Part shown: positions 1 to 8,080 of the stretch, piece after piece | Layout of the letters: each line of letters starts with the position of its first letter | Position numbering within the stretch: position 1 is the first letter of the stretch | DNA from: CAZQVN01 sp964596775 | GTDB taxonomy: Bacteria > Eisenbacteria > RBG-16-71-46 > JABDJR01 > JAWXBZ01 | NCBI GenBank assembly: GCA_964596775.1 | Contig: CAZQVN010000053.1 | Location: 1 to 24,561 of the forward strand | DNA length: 24,561 nucleotides | Direction of reading: 5' to 3' | Translations under genes and position numbers: made by a program | Notes under the pieces: generated by a model | Seen by the model: only the letters and a program-made list of their open reading frames with translations | Database searches by the model: none | Told to the model about the DNA's origin: nothing

Positions 1-2603
1 ACTACACCGGGGCCGGACAGTGCACCGTCAAGCTCACGGTCACCGACCCCAACGACCCCACCGACTGCGTGTCCAGCTGCGAGTTCGTCGTTACCGTGAA
101 TCCGCAGCCGCCCTGCAACATCGAGGGCGCGCTCTCGGCCTGTGTCGGCAATTCCAAGACCTACTCCACCACGGCGGGAGCCGCGTACACCAAGAGCTGG
201 TCCGTCGTTTCGACGCCGGCCAACATCTGCAATATCGTCGGTGCCACCAACGGGGGCTCGATCCAGGTCAACTTCACCGGGGCCGGACAGTGCACCGTCA
301 AGCTCACGGTCACCGACCCCAACGATCCCACCGACTGCGTGACGACCTGTGAGCAGATCGTCAACGTGGCTCCTCTGCCGCCCTGCAATGTTTCGGGCGA
401 CCAGAATGTCTGCGTCGGCAACACCAAGACCTATTCGACAAACGTGGGAGCCGGGTACAACAAGCAGTGGACCTTCAGCTCGACTCCCGGCGGGATCTGC
501 AGCGTCGTCGGCGCCGCCGACGGCGACCAGGTTCAGGTCACCTTCACCGGTGCCGGTCAGTGCACGCTCGAGCTGACCGTCAGCGACGTGAACGATCCTG
601 AAAACTGCCGCAACTCCTGCACCTACATCATCAATGTGAACCCGCAGCCGCCGTGCAACATCGACGGCGATCGGAATGTTTGCGTCGGCAACACCAAGAA
701 CTACACCACCACGGTCGGTGCCGAGTACACGAAGAGCTGGTCCGTCGTTTCCACGCCGGCCAACATCTGCAACATCGTCGGCGCCACCGACGGCGCTTCC
801 GTCCAGGTCAACTACACCGGGGCCGGACAGTGCACCGTCAAGCTCACGGTCACCGATCCCAACGATCCCACCGACTGCGTCACGTCTTGCGAGTTCATTG
901 TGAACGTGAATCCGCAGCCGCCCTGCAACATCGGCGGAAACGGCGGACCGGCGGACCTGAATGCCTGCATCGGCAACACCAAGACGTACACGACAACGGT
1001 CGGCGCCGAGTACACGCGGACCTGGTCGGCAACGTCGACACCGGGCGGCATCTGCGAGTTCGTGGGCGGCAATACCGGCGGATCGGTCCAGGTCAAGTTC
1101 ACGGGTGCGGGTCAGTGCACCCTGAAGCTCACGGTCACCGATCCTAACGATCCGGACGACTGCATGAGCATGTGCAGCATCGTCATCAATGTCAGCGCGC
1201 AGCCGCCGGCGAACATTTCCGGGGATCCGCACACCTGTGTCGGAAACTGCAAGACCTACACCACCACGGTTACCGAAGCCTACGACCGGAACTGGTCGGT
1301 CACGTCCACCCCGGCCAACATCTGCAACATCGATGGAAGCACGTCGGGTGGCTCCGTGAAGGTCTGTTTCACGGGCGCGGGTCAGTGCACCGTCAAGCTC
1401 GTGGTTACCGACCCCAATGATCCGATCGACTGCATGAGCATGACCACGTTCCTGGTCAACGTGGATTCGCAGCCCTTCGGCGGCAACCCGTTCGTCATCA
1501 GCGGACCCGTCGAGGCCTGCATTACCGAAGCCCATGCCTTCTCCATCACCGGTGCCGAGGCCCTGGCAAAGGCGTGGACGGTCACTTCGACGCCGGCCAA
1601 CATCTGCACCATCGATGGAGCCACGAACGGCAATTCGATCAACGTCCAGTTCACCGGCGTCGGCACGTGCACGGTCAAGGTGGTCGTCACCGATCCGAAC
1701 GATCCGGATGACTGCATGGCCATGTCCACGAAGATCGTCACGGTCGAGGATTGCGCCGGTTTCGCCTGTCCGCACACGATCGGATTCTGGCGTTCGCAGT
1801 GTGCACAGCGGGGGAACGGGTCCACCAAGGTCTGCAAGACCGGCATGGAACTTCTCTGGCGCTGCGTCATCACGGAAACCAACGTGATCCAGTGGCGCAA
1901 GAACGACGGTTCGTACGAATCGACGGCCACGCTGGCGGGTCTCAGCAATTCGAACCTGTTCACGAGGCTCTGCGACCAGCTCCAGGGGCCGCGGCCGATG
2001 ACCAGCCGTGACATGTGCGAAATCCAGTATCTCGGTCTGATGCTCAACGTCTGTTCGGGAGCTCTTCCCCTGAATATCCCGATCACGAACAGCTTCAACG
2101 GCAATGTGGCTGCCGCGATCGCGGGCATCGAGAACGCCCTGAACACGAACACTGACCTGAACTACTGGAAGACCGTTGCCGACGAAATCAACAACCGGAT
2201 CGGGGTCAATGCCCAGGACTGCCCGGATGGAGGAGATTTCTTCCGGCACCTCCCTGGCTGTGAAACCCAGGATGCCAGCGCCAACCTCTTCACGAAGGGT
2301 GTGGGCGATCCGGAAGTTCTTCAGACCAGGGCTTTCCCGAACCCGATTCAGGGTGGAGGAACGGCCATTTTCTTCACGGTCCCGTCGAAACTGGACAACA
2401 GCTTCGTGGACCTCGTGATTTTCGATGTGGCGGGACGGGTCGTCCGGACCCTGGTTTCGGAGAACAAGCCTTCCGGTGTCTACACATCGGATTGGGATCT
2501 CCGCGATGAGTCCGGCACTCCGGTCACGTCGGGCATCTTCTTCTACCGGCTGAGCGTCGGCGGCGAGAAGGTGACGCAGAAGATCATGGTCATGAACCGC
2601 TGA
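1..2603 (+). CDS. Secreted multi-repeat (PKD/Ig-like) protein with C-terminal FlgD-like domain, 5' partial
   Basis: The frame is open from base 3, so the true start and signal peptide lie upstream. About six full copies and one partial copy of a roughly 90-residue Ig/PKD-like repeat are visible. Each has conserved cysteines and the signatures CVGNTKTY, W.V.STPANIC, FTGAGQCTVKL and VTDPNDP. A unique region follows (about 1755-2270) starting CPHTIGFW, which resembles the T-x-GFW motif of other bacterial extracellular proteins. The last ~95 residues (FPNP, VIFDVAGRVVRTL, GVYTSDWD, SGIFFYRL) look like the FlgD-like Ig domain often found at the C-terminus of secreted proteins. Paired cysteines suggest disulfides and an extracellular place. 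A surface or adhesive role is inference. It ends with TGA 18 bases before a terminator. Confidence 0.85.
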   Translation, partial: YTGAGQCTVKLTVTDPNDPTDCVSSCEFVVTVNPQPPCNIEGALSACVGNSKTYSTTAGAAYTKSWSVVSTPANICNIVGATNGGSIQVNFTGAGQCTVKLTVTDPNDPTDCVTTCEQIVNVAPLPPCNVSGDQNVCVGNTKTYSTNVGAGYNKQWTFSSTPGGICSVVGAADGDQVQVTFTGAGQCTLELTVSDVNDPENCRNSCTYIINVNPQPPCNIDGDRNVCVGNTKNYTTTVGAEYTKSWSVVSTPANICNIVGATDGASVQVNYTGAGQCTVKLTVTDPNDPTDCVTSCEFIVNVNPQPPCNIGGNGGPADLNACIGNTKTYTTTVGAEYTRTWSATSTPGGICEFVGGNTGGSVQVKFTGAGQCTLKLTVTDPNDPDDCMSMCSIVINVSAQPPANISGDPHTCVGNCKTYTTTVTEAYDRNWSVTSTPANICNIDGSTSGGSVKVCFTGAGQCTVKLVVTDPNDPIDCMSMTTFLVNVDSQPFGGNPFVISGPVEACITEAHAFSITGAEALAKAWTVTSTPANICTIDGATNGNSINVQFTGVGTCTVKVVVTDPNDPDDCMAMSTKIVTVEDCAGFACPHTIGFWRSQCAQRGNGSTKVCKTGMELLWRCVITETNVIQWRKNDGSYESTATLAGLSNSNLFTRLCDQLQGPRPMTSRDMCEIQYLGLMLNVCSGALPLNIPITNSFNGNVAAAIAGIENALNTNTDLNYWKTVADEINNRIGVNAQDCPDGGDFFRHLPGCETQDASANLFTKGVGDPEVLQTRAFPNPIQGGGTAIFFTVPSKLDNSFVDLVIFDVAGRVVRTLVSENKPSGVYTSDWDLRDESGTPVTSGIFFYRLSVGGEKVTQKIMVMNR
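114..1754 (+). repeat. Six tandem 270-285 bp coding repeats (PKD/Ig-like)
   Basis: Repeat units begin near 114, 384, 654, 924, 1209 and 1494; the first three steps are exactly 270 bp and the next two 285 bp. A partial unit precedes at 1-113. Conservation holds at DNA level: the block around FTGAGQCTVKLTV is nearly identical at about 1-55, 270-330 and 810-870. Units 1 and 3 are closest to each other (TPANIC, GQCTV), and units 2 and 4 share TPGGIC and GQCTL, so two-unit blocks seem to have been duplicated. Confidence 0.9.
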
Positions 2604-2620
2604 TTTCGGACAGACAAGGA

Positions 2621-2655
2621 CGGGGGTCGGTCGAAAGACCGGCCCCCGTTTTTTT
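2621..2655 (+). terminator. Intrinsic terminator of the repeat-protein gene
   Basis: A 12-bp stem (2621-2632 with 2637-2648, one G-T pair) is closed by a GAAA tetraloop and followed by seven T residues (2649-2655). It lies 18 bases after the stop codon. Confidence 0.93.
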
Positions 2656-2803
2656 GTGCTCCCCGCCGAAACCCAGTCGCCGGACTGCGACTCCTGCCAG
2701 GCCCGGGTTCGTTGGTTTTTCCACTTCAGGGCTTCGGGGGATTGCCGCCACGGCAGGGTGGGGCCATCCGGGCTTGATCACCCCCCCTGGCTCCGATAGT
2801 CTT

Positions 2804-2832
2804 TTGAACACCTCAAGCAATTGTGGTATAGT
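2804..2832 (+). promoter_or_regulatory. Sigma70-type promoter for pcnB
   Basis: TTGAAC (2804-2809), a 17-base spacer and TATAGT (2827-2832), with a TG one base before the -10 (extended -10). It lies about 110 bases before the pcnB start, giving a leader of about 105 bases. No other gene starts here. Confidence 0.72.
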
Positions 2833-2944
2833 CTTTTACCAGTCCAGTTAAGCCCCGGTGCAGTTTCCCCTGATGCTCCTTCACGCTCAGGGCGCGCGAA
2901 GTCTTCCGCGATTCGATCCCGGGTGAGTCGGACAAAAGGAAAGC

Positions 2945-4582
2945 ATGGACCCTGTCATTGTTCCGCGTTCGGAACATTCCGTATCCCGCAAACTCATAGA
3001 CGCCGATGCCGTAAAGGTCCTGTATCGCCTTCACAGGGCCGGATACCACGGTTATCTCGTCGGCGGCGGTGTTCGCGACCTGCTCCTGGACCGCCAGCCC
3101 AAGGATTTCGACATCTCCACCGACGCCAACCCCCAGGAAGTGAAGCAGTTGTTCCGCAACTGCCGGCTGATCGGCAGAAGGTTCCGCCTGGCGCACGTGC
3201 ATTTCGGGGGGAAGATCGTGGAGGTCGCCACGTTTCGGCGACGCAGTGAGCCGGAAGAGGGGGAGGACAACGAGGACATCCTCATCCGGTCGGACAACAC
3301 GTTCGGCACCGCGGAAGAAGATGCTCTCCGCCGTGATTTCACGATCAACGGGCTGTTTTACGATATCGGCACATTTTCCCTGATCGACTATGTGGGCGGC
3401 CTCGAAGACCTCAAACAGAGGACCGTTCGCACGATCGGCGATCCGGACATCCGCTTCCGGGAAGACCCGGTTCGCATGATCCGGGCCATCAAGTTCGCGG
3501 CCCGGCTCGACTTCACGATCGAGCCGGAAACGTGGAATGCCATTCTGCGCCAGCGCGAGGAGATCCGTAAGAGTGCGCGGCCCAGGGTGCTGGAGGAGAT
3601 CTTCCGCCTGCTGACGGGCGGGGCTTCCGAAACCTCCTTCCGTCTGCTGGCCCGATCGGGCCTGCTCTCCATCCTGCTGCCCGAACTGGGAGTGCTCATC
3701 GAACCCGACGGGGACGACTCGGACGCGGAAGGTCACCGGACGTGGCTGTGGCTCCGTGAACTGGACAAGAGGCGTGAACAGGAGGAGTTTCAGGGGGCGA
3801 ACGCACTGGCCGTTCTTCTGGCGGAGATGACCTTCGGTGATGACGAGGCCGACGACGACGAGGCTTTCCGGCTTTCTCCGGACACGGAAGAGCGCCTGCG
3901 GAGCATCTTCACCAGCCTCAGCCTTCCCCGCCGTGACGCCGAAAAGATCTTTCAGATCTACCGTGCCCAACGCAGGCTGGTCGGCCAGAGGGGCCGGAGG
4001 TTCTCACCGAAGGCGTTTCTCCACAAGCACTACTTCCGTGATGTATTTCAGCTTTTTTCGATCAGCGTGGCCGTCACGGGCCGCCATGAAGAGGCACTGG
4101 CCCGCTGGGAACAACTTGCAGAAGGAGTATCGATGACCGAACGCCCCCCATCGCCCGCCCGCCGGAGGAGGCGCAGAAGGCGTCGCGACTCCGACATGGA
4201 AGCCGTGGATCGCGGCCAGCCCCACACGAACAACGACTCCACGGTGGCCCAGGAGTCGGCAACCAGGCCCGCGGCCGGACACCGGCCTCCTCCCCCCCCG
4301 AGACCGGCGGAAGAGGACGAGGACAGCCAGATTCGCTTTCTCGGCTGGTCCGACGAGCCGGAAATCCTGAGATCGCCGACACGGCAGGCCGTGCCGATCC
4401 CGAACCCCTACCATCGCAACTCCGGACGCTCAGGATCTCAGCGTCCCTCCCGCCCGTCCGGCGGTTTTTCGAATGGGCGGCGGTTCGAACGCGATTCGGG
4501 CGGATCGAATCGTCCCCCCGGATCGAGACGCGACGGCGGGCGGCGCGGCGGCAGACGGAAGCCCCGCAGCCGGCAGGACTGA
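2945..4582 (+). CDS. pcnB: Poly(A) polymerase I / tRNA nucleotidyltransferase family protein with long basic tail
   Basis: Class II nucleotidyltransferase that adds nucleotides to RNA 3' ends. The start ATG follows AAAGGAA at good spacing. Visible motifs: GGGVRD (residues 40-45), the catalytic DFD (54-56), LIGRRFRLAHV (75-85), RRDFTINGLFYD (129-140), and the DPVRMIRAIKFAARL region near 160-185. The GRRF-type block is what I associate with poly(A) polymerases rather than CCA-adding enzymes, so PcnB is preferred, though CCA addition is not excluded. The family core ends near residue 396. After it comes a 149-residue low-complexity tail with nine consecutive arginines (4160-4186), a proline-rich stretch and a G/R/S-rich end, probably disordered and RNA-binding. 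Strong SD before codon 397 (separate entry). It converges on the beta-helix gene with one base between stops. Confidence 0.88.
   Translation: MDPVIVPRSEHSVSRKLIDADAVKVLYRLHRAGYHGYLVGGGVRDLLLDRQPKDFDISTDANPQEVKQLFRNCRLIGRRFRLAHVHFGGKIVEVATFRRRSEPEEGEDNEDILIRSDNTFGTAEEDALRRDFTINGLFYDIGTFSLIDYVGGLEDLKQRTVRTIGDPDIRFREDPVRMIRAIKFAARLDFTIEPETWNAILRQREEIRKSARPRVLEEIFRLLTGGASETSFRLLARSGLLSILLPELGVLIEPDGDDSDAEGHRTWLWLRELDKRREQEEFQGANALAVLLAEMTFGDDEADDDEAFRLSPDTEERLRSIFTSLSLPRRDAEKIFQIYRAQRRLVGQRGRRFSPKAFLHKHYFRDVFQLFSISVAVTGRHEEALARWEQLAEGVSMTERPPSPARRRRRRRRRDSDMEAVDRGQPHTNNDSTVAQESATRPAAGHRPPPPPRPAEEDEDSQIRFLGWSDEPEILRSPTRQAVPIPNPYHRNSGRSGSQRPSRPSGGFSNGRRFERDSGGSNRPPGSRRDGGRRGGRRKPRSRQD
4121..4135 (+). 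promoter_or_regulatory. Internal in-frame ribosome binding site and ATG within pcnB
   Basis: GAAGGAG (4121-4127), five bases, then ATG (4133-4135) in the pcnB reading frame. It stands exactly where the nucleotidyltransferase core ends and the Arg/Gly/Pro-rich tail begins. It is a closer match to an ideal SD than the pcnB start itself, and would yield a separate 149-residue basic protein ending at 4582. Whether it is used cannot be told from sequence. Confidence 0.5.
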
Positions 4583-4583
4583 G

Positions 4584-5441
4584 CTACCTCTGGTTGGGTC
4601 GCCCCGCACAGCCGATCACGTCACCGGGAACGTTCCCGGAAAAGCGATCCGTCGAAATGTCCGGCTGTGAACTGCCCTGACAGGCGAACCCGCCGCCGCT
4701 TCGGGCCGAGTTGCGAAGGTAGGAATTCGAACGGAAAGTCCCGTAGTCGGCCATGAACGCCACGCCTCCGCCATCCTGGTCGGCCCTGTTGCCGATGAAC
4801 GAGTTCCCGGTCAGGGACACTTCGCCGCCGATAAACCGGGCCCCCCCTCCGTCCTGACGTGCCCGGTTGTTCCGGACGGTGTTTCCGGCCATCGTTAACG
4901 TTGAGCCGTTGGAAAATACCCCGCCGCCCTGCCGGGCACTGTTCGCCGAGATCGTGTTCTTCCAGAGCAGCGCCCAGGAGTCATAGAACGCCAGAGCGCC
5001 GCCATCTCCCCGGCTCTCGTTGGCGGTGAACTCGCAATTCGAAATCAGAACGGTCGAACGGTATGCGTAGAGGGCACCGCCGTCGAACTGCGGATCGCCG
5101 CCGCGCAGCGTGAACCCGGAAATCTCGGTGAGCGTATCGACTTCGTCGAACGTGATGATGCGGGCTCCGGCCGTCCCTTCCAGAATCGTCTTGCGGAACC
5201 CGCCGACACTTCTGAGAACCATGCCGCGCTGCCGGCGGGTGATGACAAGTCCTTCATGATAGGTCCCGTCATGAACGAGGACGGTGTCCCGCGGTCCGGC
5301 CGCATCAATGGCCTGCTGGATCGAGGGGAAGTGTGCCGGCACCTGGATGGTCCCGGCCCGTGCGGTCGCTGTTCCGGCGCCGGCAAGGACAACAGCGGAA
5401 CAGACAAGGAAGCGGAATGCGCTCGGGAGGATATTTTTCAA
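4584..5441 (-). CDS. Exported right-handed parallel beta-helix repeat protein
   Basis: Predicted 285 residues. The start chosen is TTG (5441-5439), which overlaps the pcm stop as TTGA and gives a clean signal peptide (MKNILPSAFRFLVCSAVVL, cleavage near TARA/G). The mature protein opens with IQVPAHFPSIQQAIDAA and DTVLVHDGTYHEGLVI, typical of pectate-lyase-like beta-helices. About six rungs follow with repeated GGG or DGG plus N-S-x-x-x-N-x-A patterns resembling polymorphic outer-membrane-protein repeats. Substrate or ligand unknown; a surface or periplasmic role is likely. It is the third gene of a translationally coupled minus-strand group. The frame stays open further upstream inside pcm, but that part is not signal-peptide-like. 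No terminator was found; it ends one base from the convergent pcnB stop. Confidence 0.82.
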   Translation of the reverse strand: MKNILPSAFRFLVCSAVVLAGAGTATARAGTIQVPAHFPSIQQAIDAAGPRDTVLVHDGTYHEGLVITRRQRGMVLRSVGGFRKTILEGTAGARIITFDEVDTLTEISGFTLRGGDPQFDGGALYAYRSTVLISNCEFTANESRGDGGALAFYDSWALLWKNTISANSARQGGGVFSNGSTLTMAGNTVRNNRARQDGGGARFIGGEVSLTGNSFIGNRADQDGGGVAFMADYGTFRSNSYLRNSARSGGGFACQGSSQPDISTDRFSGNVPGDVIGCAGRPNQR

Positions 5442-6046
5442 CGTTGCCGGGCCTCTCCGGTCATGGGCACGAACCGAACCGGAAGGATGCGCTCCCTGCG
5501 GACCCCCTCTTCGGTTCGCGTGATGCGGATCAGTTCCTGGTCCGTATCCCCGACGGGAATGACCAGCCTCCCACCGATCTTGAGCTGGTCCACGAGGGCG
5601 CCGGGAACGTGGTCGGGAGCGGCGGTAACAATGGCCGCATCGAACTGGATCCTTTCGGGCCAGCCGCGATAACCGTCGCCGACGCGAATCTCGACGTTCC
5701 GGTAGCACAGGCGATCCAGCCGGTCCACCGCGGAGGCAGCCAGTTCCTCGATGATCTCCAGCGAGCAGACCCGATCGACGATTTCAGCGAGAACCGCGGA
5801 CTGGTAGGCCGACCCGGTTCCGATCTCGAGCACGGTTTCGCCACCGGACAGGAGCAGGGCCTCCGTCATCAGGGCGACGATGTATGGCTGGGAAATCGTC
5901 TGGTCATGACCGATCGGAAGCGCGCTGTCGGCATAGGCATCCCGGACGAGGGCGGCCGGCACGAAAAGTTGCCGGGGAACGCTCCGCATCGCGCCCAGAA
6001 CCAGTCGATCGCGGATCCCCCGCTCCATGAGTTGCTGTTCGATCAT
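5438..6046 (-). CDS. pcm: Protein-L-isoaspartate O-methyltransferase
   Basis: SAM-dependent repair enzyme that methylates L-isoaspartyl residues in damaged proteins; cytosolic family. Seen: ALPIGHDQTISQPYIVALMTE (residues 42-62), SAM motif I VLEIGTGSAYQ (72-82, where the family usually has GTGSGYQ), the RVGDGYRGW segment, FDAAIVTAAP, GGRLVIPVG and RFVPMTGEA near the end. At 202 residues it matches family length. ATG at 6046 is chosen because GCGGAG lies six bases before it. A GTG six codons upstream (6064) overlaps the previous stop as GTGA and would give 208 residues with a poorer SD. It lies between the two-TM gene and the beta-helix gene. Confidence 0.93.
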   Translation of the reverse strand: MIEQQLMERGIRDRLVLGAMRSVPRQLFVPAALVRDAYADSALPIGHDQTISQPYIVALMTEALLLSGGETVLEIGTGSAYQSAVLAEIVDRVCSLEIIEELAASAVDRLDRLCYRNVEIRVGDGYRGWPERIQFDAAIVTAAPDHVPGALVDQLKIGGRLVIPVGDTDQELIRITRTEEGVRRERILPVRFVPMTGEARQR

Positions 6047-6060
6047 CGAAGTCTCCGCGT

Positions 6061-6483
6061 TCACCGGTTGTTGTCATCCACGTGCATCGTTGTCGCAGGG
6101 CCGGACCGCGAACGGAGCTCCTCAATACGGGACTCGATGAGAACCGCGGCATCCCGGGCACGGGAAAAACCCATCAACACCTTGTCCCGCTGTACTTTGG
6201 CTTGACGATAATACCAGATCGACAGCGCCGAGACCGCCAGGATCGCGCCGGCCATCAGCCAGGGGGCTCGCCCCCCCTGGGTCCGGCCGAACGTCCAGTA
6301 GAGATGGACTGCTTCGATCGAGAGAACGATGGGAATCACGATGCGAAACCCGATCCGGATCGGGCGCCGGGACCTCTCCCACTCCTCGTGTGCGTCGAGC
6401 CTCCGGCGGATCGCGTCCAGTTTGCGCTCGAGATCCCGAATCTGCCGCTCGGTGTCCGTACCCGCAATGTCTTCGCGATTCAA
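6061..6483 (-). CDS. Small two-TM protein with N-terminal coiled coil, unknown function
   Basis: Not recognised. From the TTG at 6483 (GGGAG six bases before) it has 140 residues: a charged, probably coiled-coil segment (about 9-38, TERQIRDLERKLDAIRRRL), TM1 (about 44-65), TM2 (about 75-92), then a basic helical segment and a polar tail. The frame stays open to a TTG at 6573, but that codon abuts a terminator-like hairpin and has no SD. The last codons overlap or abut the pcm start, so co-expression with pcm is likely. A role in envelope organisation would be a guess. Confidence 0.68.
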   Translation of the reverse strand: MNREDIAGTDTERQIRDLERKLDAIRRRLDAHEEWERSRRPIRIGFRIVIPIVLSIEAVHLYWTFGRTQGGRAPWLMAGAILAVSALSIWYYRQAKVQRDKVLMGFSRARDAAVLIESRIEELRSRSGPATTMHVDDNNR

Positions 6484-6574
6484 CGTCGTCTCCCGCGATC
6501 GGTCGTGATTCGCGCCGTATGCCGAACGGAGCAATTGTGCATGGTCACCCGGGGTTCCCTCGCTTTCGGACAAC

Positions 6575-6608
6575 AGAAAGGGCGGGCCATGTCCCGCCCG
6601 CCCTTTCT
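6575..6608 (-). terminator. Hairpin terminator after the TPR gene
   Basis: Perfect 13-bp inverted repeat (6575-6587 with 6596-6608) around an 8-base loop, 24 bases past the TPR stop on the minus strand. The 3' side is only mildly T-rich (CTTTCTGTTGTCC), so it may terminate weakly. Confidence 0.68.
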
Positions 6609-6631
6609 CGAAAACCGATCTCGGAGGCTTG

Positions 6632-8080
6632 TCAGTTCACGGTCATCGGAGCGAACTTGACCGCTCCGACCAGTGCTCCATCCCGAAAGTGGCGCGCTTC
6701 ACCCTTCAGCCACCAGATGTACGTGAGGGTCGTCCGGTTGTCCTCCTCCACGGCGCGAATCTCCTCCGGATTGCCGAGTTCATCGGCGGCCCGGACCTGA
6801 TCCGACCCCGCATGAAGATTGCGGGCCGTGTTCATGGCCTCGGTGATGTCCTTCTTGTCCGCTTCAAGGGACAGTGACAGGAGGTAGTAGGCAACCGCAT
6901 CCGCGTGCTGTCCCATTTCCGACATGCACTTGGCAACTCTTCGGTACGTGTCTCCATCCTTCACATCCAGGTCGATGTACCGCTTCAGGAGGGGCAGTGC
7001 GCCCTGCCAGTCGCTCGCCGCGTAGAGCGCCGAACCGGCGTTGTACAGGGCATCGCGCCGCGTATCTGCGTCCACCGAGTCCGCGTTGGCGAGCGAGGCG
7101 AATATCGCCGCGGCCTTCCTGTACTGCGGGTAAGCCCGGGACGTATCCGGCGATTCCCCGTCAAAGGTACGCGCCCGGTTGAAGAACACGTTGCCGTAGC
7201 TGAATCGCACACCTTCAAGGCTCGGGTCCTGCTCGAGGGCCTTTTCGAAAAACATCTGCGCCTCATCCAGGCTCGGGCGTTTCGCAACCGGGTCCTTTTC
7301 GGCCTGAGCCGCATCCAGTGCGTTGTATCCCAGATCCGCATACTTGCTGCGGGTAAAGCTGTCCACGTTCGTCACGATCTTCTCGAGCTCCCGGATTTTC
7401 TTCCGGCACTCGGACTTGGCTTTCGAACTCTTGAACTGACCGCAGTCGCCGAGCTGCCCGATGCGGTCCAGGGCCATCACCTTCGACTCGCCGGCCTTGA
7501 TCACGCTTTGCTTGGCTTCTCCCAGTCGATCCATCGTGTAGGCAACCCGGAAGAAGCCTTCGGGCTCCTCGGGGTTCAGCACGGTCAGTATCTTGTAGAG
7601 CTCGAGGGCGTCCTCGTAGCGGCTTTCGCGAAACAGTCCGTCGGCCTGCTTGTAGATGTCCACCCAGAAGTGAGCCCTGTTGTCACCGCTCCAGTCCGTC
7701 TGCTTCTTGGGGTCCATGGCTATGGCGAGAGCGAACTGCTCGCCGGCCGCCTTGAAGACATCCGAGGTGGCGCGAATCGCGGCCAGCCGCTCGTTCAAAT
7801 CCGATATCCCGCTTGTCTTCTGGAGTTTTTCCTCACCAAGATAGGCGAGGGCGGTTGCCCAGTAGGCCCGGTATTCCGCACTGGCCGTATCGCCGGCAAC
7901 AGCAAGACGGAGCTGGCTTTCCGCCTTGTCGTAAACCTGTTGTTTCAGATAGAGCTTGCCGCTCATGAATCGCGCGTTCGGCGTCAGCTGCTCTGTCTCA
8001 TCCTGGGCGAACGCAACGCCGTGGACCAGGATGCTCATGATCAGAAGAACCCAAATGGGTCGACGTACTTTGTTTTCCAC
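6632..8080 (-). CDS. Exported tetratricopeptide-repeat protein
   Basis: Predicted 482 residues from GTG at 8080, chosen because AAAGGA stands six bases upstream and the N-terminus (MENKVRRPIWVLLIMSILVHG, cleavage after VAFA) is then a standard signal peptide. An ATG 12 codons upstream (8116) has no better SD. The mature protein is helical with TPR-like units throughout: YLKQQVYDKAESQLRLAV, SRYEDALELYKILTVLNPEEPEGFF, EAQMFFEKALEQDPSLEGVRF, YRKAAAIFASLANAD, SDWQGALPLLKRYIDL and HADAVAYYLLSLSLEADK. No enzyme domain is seen. Periplasmic or lumenal scaffold role inferred. It appears monocistronic, with a hairpin after it. Confidence 0.85.
   Translation of the reverse strand: MENKVRRPIWVLLIMSILVHGVAFAQDETEQLTPNARFMSGKLYLKQQVYDKAESQLRLAVAGDTASAEYRAYWATALAYLGEEKLQKTSGISDLNERLAAIRATSDVFKAAGEQFALAIAMDPKKQTDWSGDNRAHFWVDIYKQADGLFRESRYEDALELYKILTVLNPEEPEGFFRVAYTMDRLGEAKQSVIKAGESKVMALDRIGQLGDCGQFKSSKAKSECRKKIRELEKIVTNVDSFTRSKYADLGYNALDAAQAEKDPVAKRPSLDEAQMFFEKALEQDPSLEGVRFSYGNVFFNRARTFDGESPDTSRAYPQYRKAAAIFASLANADSVDADTRRDALYNAGSALYAASDWQGALPLLKRYIDLDVKDGDTYRRVAKCMSEMGQHADAVAYYLLSLSLEADKKDITEAMNTARNLHAGSDQVRAADELGNPEEIRAVEEDNRTTLTYIWWLKGEARHFRDGALVGAVKFAPMTVN

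Noticed and set aside
114..1754. CRISPR-like or intergenic tandem repeat
   Set aside because: The repeat is long, coding, in frame throughout, and translates to conserved Ig/PKD-like domains.
2813..3970. A 385-codon minus-strand frame opposite pcnB
   Set aside because: No motif, and the plus strand holds a catalytic nucleotidyltransferase core with a good SD and promoter.
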